Part shown: positions 1-6,263 of the stretch, in pieces
Layout of the letters: each line of letters starts with the position of its first letter
Position numbering within the stretch: position 1 is the stretch's first letter
NCBI GenBank assembly: GCA_030146615.1
Contig: JASLBL010000396.1
Span: 1-10,376 of the forward strand
DNA from: Actinomycetes bacterium
GTDB lineage: Bacteria; Actinomycetota; CALGFH01
DNA: 10,376 bases
Direction: 5' to 3'
Position numbers and translations under genes: made by a program
Notes under the pieces: generated by a model
The model's database searches: none
What the model was told of the DNA's origin: nothing
The model's input: the letters and a program-made list of their open reading frames with translations, nothing else

Positions 1-200
1 CGGCCGGGAGCGTGGTCGCCGAGGACGCGCGGATCCCCCCCGAGGTGCTGGCCGCCGGCGCCCCGGCCCGGGTCAAGCGCGAGCTGTCCGGCAGGGCGAA
101 GCAGTGGGGCCGCACCGCCGCCGGCGAGTACCAGCGGCTGGTCCCCCGGTACCTGGCCGACGCCCGGGCCGTCCACCCGACATCGGGCGGGTCGGGATAG
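1..200 (+). CDS. Hexapeptide-repeat / gamma-carbonic-anhydrase-like protein, C-terminal end
   Basis: The 3' end of a gene that starts left of the window; the frame is open from base 3 to the TAG at 198-200. The visible 65 residues begin AGSVVAEDARIPPEVLAAG, then APARVKREL and an Ala/Arg/Tyr-rich helix. This matches the end of left-handed beta-helix (hexapeptide) proteins of the gamma-carbonic-anhydrase/YrdA type: a last coil with a PP-x3-LAAG-x-PA-[KR]-V-[KR]-EL turn followed by a C-terminal alpha helix. No metal-binding histidines are in the visible part, so carbonic anhydrase, acyltransferase and ferripyochelin-binding-type relatives cannot be separated. A GTG at 12 is inside the domain and is not the real start. 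The gene ends 12 nt before the stop of the convergent acyl-CoA dehydrogenase gene. Confidence 0.7.
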   Translation, partial: AGSVVAEDARIPPEVLAAGAPARVKRELSGRAKQWGRTAAGEYQRLVPRYLADARAVHPTSGGSG

Positions 201-212
201 GGCGACTGGCCG

Positions 213-2168
213 CTATCTGCTGGCGCCGAGCTTGACCTGGTCGCCGGGCTGCACGCCCGCCGCCTCCTGGGCGGGCTGCCCGGCCGCGACCCGCTCGGGG
301 ATCATCGGGCCGTCGCCGGAGGGGTCGATGATGCCCGCCTCCAGCCAGGTGTAGTCGCCGCGCAGGACGCGTTGGGCGGCCGCGTAGTCGCCGGTGTCGT
401 CGTTGGCCCACAGGTCGTGGAAGAGCCGCTCGACCCGGCGGCGGGCGCCCCGGCAGAACAGCTCGGCCAGCTCGACCGCCTCCTCGGCCGCGGGCGCGCG
501 GTCGTCGACCAGCATCTGGGTCCGCACGCAGGTGGCGCTGATCGCGAACAGCTCCGCGCCGATGTCGACGATCCGGCCCAGGAACCGCTGCTTGCGCTCC
601 AGCCGGCCCTGCCAGCGGGCCATGCCGTAGAAGGTCGAGCGGGCGAGCCGCCGGCTGGCCCGCTCCACGAAGCGCAGGTGCGTGGCGAGCCGACCGAACT
701 CCTCGAAGCCGCTGGGGACGTACCCCTTGCCGACGGCCAGCTGGGGCAGCCAGCGGGCGTAGAAGCGGCTGGCCGACGCGGCCGCCCTGGCCTTGCCGGC
801 GAGGCCGGTCTCCGGGTCGATCAGGCCGCCGGCGACCGAGAGGTGCTGGTCGACCGCCTCGCGGGCGATGAACAGGTGCATGATCTCGGTCGAGCCCTCG
901 AAGACACGGTTGATCCGCAGGTCGCGCAGACTCTGCTCGGCGCCGACCGGGCGCTCGCCGCGGGCGGCCAGCGAGGTGGCCGTCTCATAGCCGCGCCCGC
1001 CGCGCAGCTGGACCAGCTCGTCGGCGACCAGCCAGGCCATCTCGGAGGTGTACAGCTTGGTCAGGGCGGCCTCGATGCGGATGTCGTTACGCTTGTCGTC
1101 GGCCAGCGCGCTGGCCAGCTCCAGCATCGACTCCATCCCGTAGGCCATGCCGGCGATGAACGCGAGCTTGGCGGCGACGGCCTCGTGCTTGCCGATCGGC
1201 TTGCCCCACTGGACCCGCTCGTTGGACCACTGCCGGGCGATCCTCAGCGACCACTTGGCCGCCGCGCAGCAGATGGCGGGCAGGGACAGCCGCCCCGTGT
1301 TGAGCGTCTGTAGCGCGATCTTGAGCCCGCGGCCTTCCTCGCCGAGCCGGTCGGCGGCCGGGACGCGGACGTTGTCGAAGACGGTGACGCCGTTCTCGAT
1401 CCCGCGCAGCCCCATGAATTGGTTGCGGTGAGTGACGGTGATCCCGGGCGTGTGGGCGTCGACCACGAACGCGGTGATGCCGCCCCGGTGCCCTTGGGAG
1501 CGGGGCACGACCGCCATCACCACCAGCATGTCGGCGATCACGCCGTTGGTGGTCCACAGCTTGGCGCCGTTGAGCACATACGCGCTGCCGTCCTCGGTCG
1601 GTGTGGCGGTGGTGCGCATGCGGGCCGGGTCGCTGCCCACGTCGGGCTCGGTCAACAGGAACGCGCTGACCTGGTCCTTGGCCACGCCCGGCAGGATGCG
1701 CCGCTGCTGGTCCTCGGTGCCGAACAGCCGCACCGGCTCGGGCACCCCGATCGACTGGTGGGCGCTGAGCAGCACGCTGATCGAGGAGTGCGCCGACGCC
1801 GCCAGGGCCAGCGCCCGGTTGTAGTACACCTGGGACAGGCCGAGGCCGCCGTAGCGCTCGTCGATCTTGATGCCGAACGCGCCCAGCTCGCCCAGCCCCC
1901 GCACGACTTCGTCGGGGATCTTGGCGTCGCGCTCGATCTGCAGCGGGTCGACCGTCTCGCGGAGGAACGCCTCCAGCCGCGCCAGGAAGGCCTCGCCCTT
2001 GCGCCGCTCCTGCTCGGTCGGGCGCGGGTGGGGATGGATCAGGTCGAGCCGCAGCCGACCGAGGAACAGCTCCTTGCCGAAGCTCGGCTGCTGCCAGTCC
2101 TGCTCGCGCGCCGCCTCGGCGACCTTGCGGGAGTGCTGCTCTGTATGTGCCTGTGTGTCCCGGCTCAC
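213..2168 (-). CDS. fadE10: Acyl-CoA dehydrogenase, FadE10-like
   Basis: A complete 651-residue FAD-dependent acyl-CoA dehydrogenase, which would oxidise an acyl-CoA to the trans-2-enoyl-CoA and pass electrons to ETF. The GTG start at 2166-2168 has GGAGG (2176-2180) 7 nt upstream. Visible landmarks: family signature LLTEPDVGSD at residues 171-180; KLWTTNGV (203-210) in the beta domain; RVQWGKPIGKHEA at 318-330; GGRGYE at 390-395; and VFEGSTEI (422-429), where E424 is the predicted catalytic base. About 200 residues follow the catalytic helix bundle, as in large (VLCAD-type) members. Length and wording, including the N-terminal PSFGKELFLGRL, match my memory of Mycobacterium tuberculosis FadE10 (Rv0873) far better than short-chain enzymes. 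The physiological substrate is not evident. All key residues look intact, and the gene appears monocistronic. Confidence 0.92.
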   Translation of the reverse strand: MSRDTQAHTEQHSRKVAEAAREQDWQQPSFGKELFLGRLRLDLIHPHPRPTEQERRKGEAFLARLEAFLRETVDPLQIERDAKIPDEVVRGLGELGAFGIKIDERYGGLGLSQVYYNRALALAASAHSSISVLLSAHQSIGVPEPVRLFGTEDQQRRILPGVAKDQVSAFLLTEPDVGSDPARMRTTATPTEDGSAYVLNGAKLWTTNGVIADMLVVMAVVPRSQGHRGGITAFVVDAHTPGITVTHRNQFMGLRGIENGVTVFDNVRVPAADRLGEEGRGLKIALQTLNTGRLSLPAICCAAAKWSLRIARQWSNERVQWGKPIGKHEAVAAKLAFIAGMAYGMESMLELASALADDKRNDIRIEAALTKLYTSEMAWLVADELVQLRGGRGYETATSLAARGERPVGAEQSLRDLRINRVFEGSTEIMHLFIAREAVDQHLSVAGGLIDPETGLAGKARAAASASRFYARWLPQLAVGKGYVPSGFEEFGRLATHLRFVERASRRLARSTFYGMARWQGRLERKQRFLGRIVDIGAELFAISATCVRTQMLVDDRAPAAEEAVELAELFCRGARRRVERLFHDLWANDDTGDYAAAQRVLRGDYTWLEAGIIDPSGDGPMIPERVAAGQPAQEAAGVQPGDQVKLGASR

Positions 2169-2556
2169 CGTACCGCCTCCGTTGCCGGCTGCCCGTTGCT
2201 GGTCCTGGACTGATTGTGCCCGTTCGACCAGGCCTTACGCCCGGTCGGTGGTCTCATCGTCCGTCGCCTCACGCCGCGCGGACCTGCAGCCGGCCGCCCA
2301 AACTCGCCCTCGATGGCGCGGGCGACGTCGCCGTCGCGTTCCCCAGGGAGCCCCCAAGCCTCTGACCGCGTGATCTGCCCGTGGTCCGGCTCCGACGAGG
2401 TCGAGCGGGTTCGGCGAGGTCGGACCAACGGTCATGACCTCCCAGTAGCTCTGTGCCGCCTGCGCGAGCCCGTTCGAGCGGATCCGCAGGCGCGGCCGGT
2501 CGGGCGTTGTTGCATTGCGGCGACCAAGGGCATGCTGGAGCCTCGACTCCGCCCGA
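2169..2556. other. Intergenic stretch without recognisable gene
   Basis: About 390 bases separate the FadE10-like gene from transposase remnants. Short open frames exist on both strands, for example an 87-codon minus-strand frame from 2428 that overlaps the dehydrogenase start. Their translations are Arg/Pro/Gly-rich, lack a family signature and have no convincing ribosome binding site. The segment should contain the promoter for the minus-strand dehydrogenase, but I see no clear -10/-35 pair. At 2502-2520 a GTTGTTGCATTG-containing sequence, just past the stop of the antisense transposase fragment, is reminiscent of IS6-type ends (TGTTGCA); this is only a hint. Confidence 0.4.
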
Positions 2557-2697
2557 TCAGATGGCCATGGCCAGTTCGTCGAACGCGACCGCCACCCGCC
2601 GGCTCCCTGGCTCCTCTACAGCCAGCTCGTAGTGTCCGCGGCGAACGTTCTGTACCAACGCATGTCCCGCGACGACCACCCTGGCGCTGCGGTCATG
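2557..2697 (-). pseudogene. C-terminal tail of a transposase (possibly IS6-like), fragment
   Basis: On the minus strand an open stretch reads RVVVAGHALVQNVRRGHYEL, then a short acidic linker and RRVAVAFDELAMAI, ending at a TGA (2557-2559). I recall similar NLRRGHYEL...AFDELA endings on actinobacterial DDE transposases and think of IS6-type elements, but cannot name the family with certainty. Only about 46 residues remain and there is no start. The fragment stops where the plus-strand IS110 remnant begins (about 2700), so it looks like a deletion or insertion junction between two elements in opposite orientation. Coding is inferred from the peptide pattern alone. Confidence 0.4.
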
Positions 2698-2702
2698 CTT
2701 GA

Positions 2703-3351
2703 CTGGCCGCGCGTCGCTCGGCGGTCCAAGCCGCCGGCGATGGCCAACGCCAGCTCCACGCGCTGGTCATCGCCGCGCCACCGGCCGTGCCGGAACGGCT
2801 CCGGGCAGTGGGTTCACCCCGCCAGCTGGTGGCTGTCTGCGCCCGCATGCGGAGCCACAGCGACGGGGACGTCGAGACCAGCAGCACCGCCGCCACGCTG
2901 GGGAGCCTGGCCCGTCGGAGCCGGGAGCTGACCGCTGAGGCCGCCGACCACCGCCAAGCCATCCTGGCGCTGGTCGGGGCCTGGCGACCCGACCTGCTCA
3001 CCCGAACCGGGGTGGGCCCGATCGTGGCCGCCACCGTGCTGTGCGCCTGGTCCCACCCTGGCCGCTGCCGCTCCGATGCCGCCTTCGCCATGCTGGGCGG
3101 CGCCGATCCCCGCCTCCAGCGGCCAGACCATCCGGGTTCGGCGCAACCGCTCCGGGGACCGCCAGCTCAACCAGGCCCTGGACACCGTGGCCCTGACCAG
3201 GCTCCGCACCGACCCAGCAACCCGCGCCGACGCCCAACGGCGCCGCGCCCAGGGCACGACCAACCGCGAGATCAACCGCTGCCTGGTCCGCTAGGTCGCC
3301 CGCCAGCTCTACCGGCTCCTCCAGACCCAACCAGCACTTGACGCAACATAG
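2703..3351 (+). pseudogene. IS110-family transposase, truncated and frameshifted
   Basis: Remains of an IS110-family transposase (DEDD/serine-assisted type). Reading from 2703 in one frame gives LAARRSAVQAAGDGQRQLHA, ERLRAVGSPRQLVAVCARMR, then LLTRTGVGPIVAATVL and RSDAAFAML, typical of the linker and the start of the C-terminal Transposase_20 domain. Near 3096-3103 the match shifts to another frame, which gives APIPASSGQT (including the conserved Ser region), NRSGDRQLNQAL, and EINRCLVR. This frame is interrupted by TAG at 3292-3294 where relatives have a Tyr, then continues VARQLYRLLQTQPALDAT to the stop at 3349-3351. The N-terminal RuvC-like catalytic half is absent. About 216 of the usual roughly 400 residues survive, so the element is dead unless complemented in trans. 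The sequence after the stop (GGAGCGTCCA) resembles a typical IS110 right end. Confidence 0.85.
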
Positions 3352-3361
3352 GAGCGTCCAG

Positions 3362-3381
3362 GGAATGACCGCCGAGCAAGC
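3362..3381 (+). repeat. Short direct repeat X, left copy
   Basis: GGAATGACC-GCC-GAGCAAGC lies between the IS110 end and the left tRNA remnant. A near copy (one base longer, one mismatch) is at 7825-7845, just right of the right tRNA remnant, preceded by a further partial copy GGAATGACCGC at 7813-7823. Function unknown; it may be an arm-type or target-site remnant, or chance. Confidence 0.35.
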
Positions 3382-3417
3382 AGAGCAAGGACGAAATGGG
3401 GCTTGACCTGCGGTTTC

Positions 3418-3464
3418 TGGTGCCCCTGGCCGGACTCGAACCGGCAGCCTGCTGTTTAGGAGAT
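3418..3464 (-). other. tRNA-Arg(CCU) 3'-half remnant, putative attachment site (left)
   Basis: On the minus strand the sequence is the 3' half of a tRNA: anticodon loop CTCCTAA with anticodon CCU (plus-strand AGG 3458-3460), 3' anticodon stem ACAGC, five-base variable loop, T arm GCCGG-TTCGAGT-CCGGC, acceptor 3' strand CAGGGGC, discriminator A and encoded CCA (3418-3420). The sequence upstream on the minus strand cannot form the 5' anticodon stem, D arm or acceptor partner GCCCCTG, so this is not a working tRNA gene. The break at the anticodon loop is the usual crossover point of tyrosine integrases that use tRNA genes. It matches 7663-7709 at 44 of 47 positions. Confidence 0.8.
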
Positions 3465-3757
3465 GTCTCGGTCTAGACGCTGTGCCGGAGCGCGAAGTTC
3501 CAGGTCACCAGCGACCGTAGAGCGAAAGTTATCCTCTGGTGCTGGCGGCCGTCCTTAGTCGGCCATCGCCGCCTGTACTGCCCCATCATCAACGTCCAGC
3601 GCCGGTGGGACCGCCGATCGCACTATGGAGCCCCGGTACCCCTGCAGGGCTCCAGCATCTGCGTCAACTGCAGCACATGCAAGAAGCCAGTGGCTAGATC
3701 CGCTTTACTGTCGTGCGCCAGGTTCGCACCGCTGGCAGAAGGTCGGCGTCTGCATTG
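3465..3757. other. Intergenic stretch without recognisable gene
   Basis: About 290 bases lie between the left tRNA remnant and the stop of the last coiled-coil gene. The segment is less GC-rich than its surroundings and contains the palindrome GTCTAGAC (3471-3478). A related GGTCTAG occurs at 7744-7750, at a somewhat greater distance from the right tRNA remnant. A short plus-strand frame around 3571-3770 includes CVNCSTCKKP, but no start, ribosome site or homology is apparent. Confidence 0.35.
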
Positions 3758-4756
3758 CTAGCTCTCGCTGCTGCGTTCCTGCTGATCGGGCTGCTGGTCT
3801 TGGAACTGGTCCGGTTGGCTGGCGGTTGCCGGTGTATCTGGTTGATCGGTTGGGGCCTCAAGGGCGCCTCGGTTGCTGGGCTCTAGCTCCTGGCGGGTGT
3901 CGACCAGAGTGAGCCCAAGGGGAGCATAGACCTGGCCCAACTGCTCAACCATTCGTTGGCGCAAGGAGGTCAGCCGCTCCGTCTCGGCATCGAGCAGTCC
4001 CCGTTCACGCGCGGCCTTCTGCCAGGCAAGGGTAGCTTCCTCCTGTGCCTTGTCCAGCAGTGCCGCCGCGTCACGGTCTGCTTGGGCTCGTAGCTCCTCG
4101 GCGGCCGCAGTGGCCTCGGCCTGGATGCGGGCCCGCTCGGCCTGAGCCTGGACCAGCGTGTCTTGGGCGCTCTGCTCCAGGTTGTGGGCCTGGTCTTCGG
4201 CCGCCTTGAGTCTGGCGGCCGCCTGTGTCGCAGCGTCGTCCATGGCCTCTTGGGCGCGCGTTTCGGCCTCGGCAACGAGCCGCTCCGCGGCGGCGGTCGC
4301 CTCGCGTTGACTCCGGTCTCGCTCGGCCTCAGCCTGAGCTATGGTCTCCTGGGCGCGCTGCTCCAGGGTTTGGGCTTGTTCCTCGGCTGCCTTTCGCCGG
4401 CTGGCCGCCTCGGCCTCGGCCCCGTCGATGGCCGCCTGGGCATGGGTGCCGGCCTCGGCCAGCAGCTGGTCGGCGGCCCTGGCGGCCTGTTCACCGACCT
4501 GACGCACCTCGGCCCCGAGGCTGGAAAACCATGCCGGCAGCTGTCGGCCGACCCTGACGTCCTGCTGCAGCTGCTGTAAGGCTTGCTCAGCCTCGTCGGC
4601 TCGTCGCCGTTGCTGGTTCAGCTCTTCTGCCAACTCGGCCAGGCGGGTGTCCACCAGGTGCCGGTCGTAGCCCCGCAGCACGAGAGGGAACTGGGCGAGG
4701 CTGCCCTTGGGGTCGAGGGTGTCGTTGGGGTCGGTTTCCGGTTGGCTGGCGCTCAT
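3758..4756 (-). CDS. DivIVA-like coiled-coil protein, paralogue with internal duplication
   Basis: A 332-residue protein, almost all predicted helix/coiled coil, without membrane segment or signal peptide. Start chosen at the second ATG (4754-4756) because GGGAGG (4764-4769) is 7 nt upstream; the first ATG (4762) would sit 1 nt from it. Residues 23-36 carry FPLVLRGYDRHLVD, resembling the RGY-x2-x-VD core of DivIVA domains (Wag31 and relatives). Residues 37-66 are Gln/Arg/Glu-rich; 98-159 and 160-221 are two copies of a 62-residue Ala/Glu module. Residues 243-287 hold LAWQKA (single Trp, W245) and LRQRMVEQLGQVYAPLGL. The tail (about 290-332) is Pro/Gln/Asp-rich and probably disordered. It is last of three same-strand paralogues, 412 nt after the previous one. 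A role as a cytoskeletal or scaffold protein like DivIVA/FilP is inference from composition and motif. Confidence 0.8.
   Translation of the reverse strand: MSASQPETDPNDTLDPKGSLAQFPLVLRGYDRHLVDTRLAELAEELNQQRRRADEAEQALQQLQQDVRVGRQLPAWFSSLGAEVRQVGEQAARAADQLLAEAGTHAQAAIDGAEAEAASRRKAAEEQAQTLEQRAQETIAQAEAERDRSQREATAAAERLVAEAETRAQEAMDDAATQAAARLKAAEDQAHNLEQSAQDTLVQAQAERARIQAEATAAAEELRAQADRDAAALLDKAQEEATLAWQKAARERGLLDAETERLTSLRQRMVEQLGQVYAPLGLTLVDTRQELEPSNRGALEAPTDQPDTPATASQPDQFQDQQPDQQERSSES
4094..4465 (-). repeat. Tandem 186-nt duplication inside the coiled-coil gene
   Basis: Codons 98-159 (4280-4465) and 160-221 (4094-4279) encode two aligned 62-residue units. Both run [LV]AEA-x-T-x-AQ-x-A, then AA[ER][EDR]QA, LEQ-x-AQ[ED]T, and AER-x-R-x-Q-x-EATAAAE. 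The other two paralogues contain a single unit, which accounts for most of this gene's extra length. The copies have diverged, so the duplication is not recent. Confidence 0.75.
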
Positions 4757-5168
4757 ATTCATCCCTCCCGGGCGGCGCGACGCAGTCGCTGCTGGCTGGA
4801 ATCCGGGCCGTTGCGGCGATCAGGCTTAGGCTGGAAGCAGGGTTGGCAGCGACCGCAGCTGGCAGCGGCAGATCATTGCGATGACCTGAGAGCGGTGGCA
4901 TGGCCGCTGGGGCCGATGCTGCCGCGCGGAGCGAGATGACGCCGGGCGGGAGGCGGGTGCCTACGGCGCCGTCGCGGCGCCATCTGCCTGACCCGGGTTC
5001 CGTGGAGACCATCACCATGGCGCCAACGCTGGCGCAGATTTCTGGTTGGCGGTGGTGGTCACGCTGTTTGGTCGTGCGGTGCGCGGAGCCATCGGTCAGG
5101 CACATCCCCCAGTACCCAAGCTGGCCGCGCGATCGTAGCCCTCACCGGTGATGGCGGCCCGCACCGGC
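4757..5168. other. Intergenic stretch between coiled-coil paralogues
   Basis: About 410 bases with no supported gene. Two perfect inverted repeats occur: GGCGCC-GTCGC-GGCGCC (4965-4981) and GCGCCA-ACGC-TGGCGC (5020-5035). Neither is followed by a T run on either strand, so they are poor intrinsic terminators. They could be RNA hairpins separating transcripts, or chance in GC-rich DNA. The GGGAGG for the downstream gene is at 4764-4769. The length suggests that the last paralogue may have its own promoter, but I see no clear consensus. Confidence 0.35.
4764..4769 (-). promoter_or_regulatory. Ribosome binding site deciding a start
   Basis: GGGAGG on the minus strand is 7 nt from the ATG at 4756 but only 1 nt from the in-frame ATG at 4762. 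It therefore argues for the downstream ATG and a 332-residue product. Confidence 0.75.
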
Positions 5169-5987
5169 CTACTCGGCTGCCGTTGCCGTGTCCGACGGCA
5201 CAGCCTGTTCGGTCTCTACCTCCGGGCCACCCTCGCCGTCGAGCTCGATGGCTCCAGCGGTCGGCTCACCCTGGCCGGCATCCACATCCGATCCACCCTT
5301 GCCCTGAGCACGGTCGCTGGTGGCGCGCAGGGCCAGGCCCAGGTGGGTCTGGACCTGACCAAGCTGATCGGTGAGGATCTGGCGCAGGGTCTGGAGCCGG
5401 TGGGTCTCGGCCTCCATCAGCAGCCGTTCACCGTCCGCCTTGTGCCACGCCCGTTGGATCTCCTCGCGCGCCGCGACCCGTTCCGCCTCGGCGTCACGTT
5501 CCGCCTCGTCCAGTAGCGCCTCGGCCGCCTCGGCCGCCTCGGCCTCGATCCGGGCCTGCTCGGCCTCGACCTCCGCCAGCCGCACCTGGGCCGCCTGCTC
5601 CAGTTCGCTGGCCTGCTCCTCAGCCGCCTGCAGCCGTGCCGCTGCCTCGGCCTGGGCCGCATCGATGATGGCCCGGGCTTGCTCCTGGGCCTCACCGATG
5701 AGCCGCTCTGCGACCGCGCCGGCCTCCTCGAAGACCTTGGCCGCGCGCGCGCCGAGGCTCACGAACGAGGCTGTCGGCTGGTCGCGGACGGCCAAGGCGT
5801 TGCCTTCGTCGAGCTGGTGCAGCTGTTGCTCGGCGTCGGCGCGTTGCTGTCGCTCCTGCTCCAGCTGCCTAGCCAGTTCACCCAACTGGGCGTCCACCAG
5901 CTGGCGGTCATAGCCCCGCAACACCACCGGGAAGTGGCCGGCACCGCCCTCGGGTTCGCTGGCCGGGCTGGGGTCGAAGGCGGTCAC
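5169..5987 (-). CDS. DivIVA-like coiled-coil protein, middle paralogue
   Basis: A 272-residue helical, Ala/Glu/Gln-rich protein without membrane segment. The start is the GTG at 5985-5987, with AGGAGG (5994-5999) 6 nt upstream; an upstream in-frame start at 6023 would add 12 poorly conserved residues and has no such site. Residues 19-32 are FPVVLRGYDRQLVD, the shared DivIVA-like motif. Residues 33-60 are Gln-rich. The region 95-157 is one copy of the 62-residue module seen twice in the following gene. Residues 179-220 hold RAWHKA (W181) and LRQILTDQLGQVQTHLGL, the shared C-terminal block with YAPLG changed to QTHLG. The last 50 residues are acidic and Gly-rich, probably disordered. A 9-nt tandem repeat (CTCGGCCGC-type, around 5520-5544) encodes the EAAEAAE stretch. 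Function not established; same-strand cluster membership suggests a shared role with its paralogues. Confidence 0.8.
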   Translation of the reverse strand: MTAFDPSPASEPEGGAGHFPVVLRGYDRQLVDAQLGELARQLEQERQQRADAEQQLHQLDEGNALAVRDQPTASFVSLGARAAKVFEEAGAVAERLIGEAQEQARAIIDAAQAEAAARLQAAEEQASELEQAAQVRLAEVEAEQARIEAEAAEAAEALLDEAERDAEAERVAAREEIQRAWHKADGERLLMEAETHRLQTLRQILTDQLGQVQTHLGLALRATSDRAQGKGGSDVDAGQGEPTAGAIELDGEGGPEVETEQAVPSDTATAAE

Positions 5988-5993
5988 GGCGAA

Positions 5994-5999
5994 CCTCCT
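5994..5999 (-). promoter_or_regulatory. Ribosome binding site deciding a GTG start
   Basis: AGGAGG on the minus strand, 6 nt before GTG 5985-5987. It fixes the start of the middle paralogue and places the conserved Phe-Gly-Tyr-Asp-Arg motif at the same residue numbers (19-32) as in the first paralogue. Confidence 0.8.
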
Positions 6000-6215
6000 G
6001 TGGTGAATCGATGCTGCCGCCACCAGGCAGCGTGCAGGCTCCCGGTGGCGACTTCAGCCTGAGCTCATGCGCAGCAGCCGACGGATTTGGGCAGCAGCCA
6101 CCAACCACCGGAGCAGCACGCCTAAAGAAGCGTCAGGCTGGTGCCGGCGTTACATGTCTCCGAAAAGGGGGAACGGGCGCGCCGCCCCGAACCTGAATTC
6201 AGGGGCTTCGATATC

Positions 6216-6221
6216 ATTGTA
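6216..6221 (-). promoter_or_regulatory. Candidate -10 element for the middle paralogue
   Basis: TACAAT on the minus strand in the AT-rich patch, a good -10 hexamer in a GC-rich background. The -35 region is not a clear match. It lies about 230 nt upstream of the GTG at 5987, with the CCTGAATTCAGG palindrome just downstream, where a repressor could act. Weak evidence. Confidence 0.25.
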
Positions 6222-6263
6222 AAGATCAGGCGTTCCGAGTGGTTAGCGTCTGGCCTGGCGTGC

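Larger units (their letters stand above)
5988..6263. other. Intergenic stretch with palindrome and AT-rich patch
   Basis: This 276-base gap separates the first and middle coiled-coil genes. It holds the 12-bp perfect palindrome CCTGAATTCAGG (6192-6203), next to an unusually AT-rich patch (about 6210-6227). The AGGAGG of the middle gene lies at 5994-5999. No open frame here looks real. Confidence 0.4.

Noticed and set aside
1419..2213. 264-codon plus-strand open frame across the dehydrogenase gene
   Set aside because: It is the antisense shadow of the FadE10-like gene; composition is low-complexity Val/Gly/Ala/Leu/Arg and it has no ribosome site or family motif.
2165..2428. 87-codon minus-strand frame just upstream of and overlapping the dehydrogenase start
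   Set aside because: No ribosome binding site or recognisable motif, and it overlaps the dehydrogenase GTG and its GGAGG.
3418..3540. Possible complete tRNA gene at the left remnant
   Set aside because: No 5' half: the upstream minus-strand sequence lacks GCCCCTG, a D arm and a 5' anticodon stem complementary to ACAGC. The same holds for the right copy.
5371..5913. 180-codon plus-strand Ser/Ala/Arg-rich open frame
   Set aside because: It is the reverse complement of the Ala/Glu-rich coiled-coil codons of the middle paralogue; the Ser/Ala repeats arise from antisense GCC/GAG-type codons.
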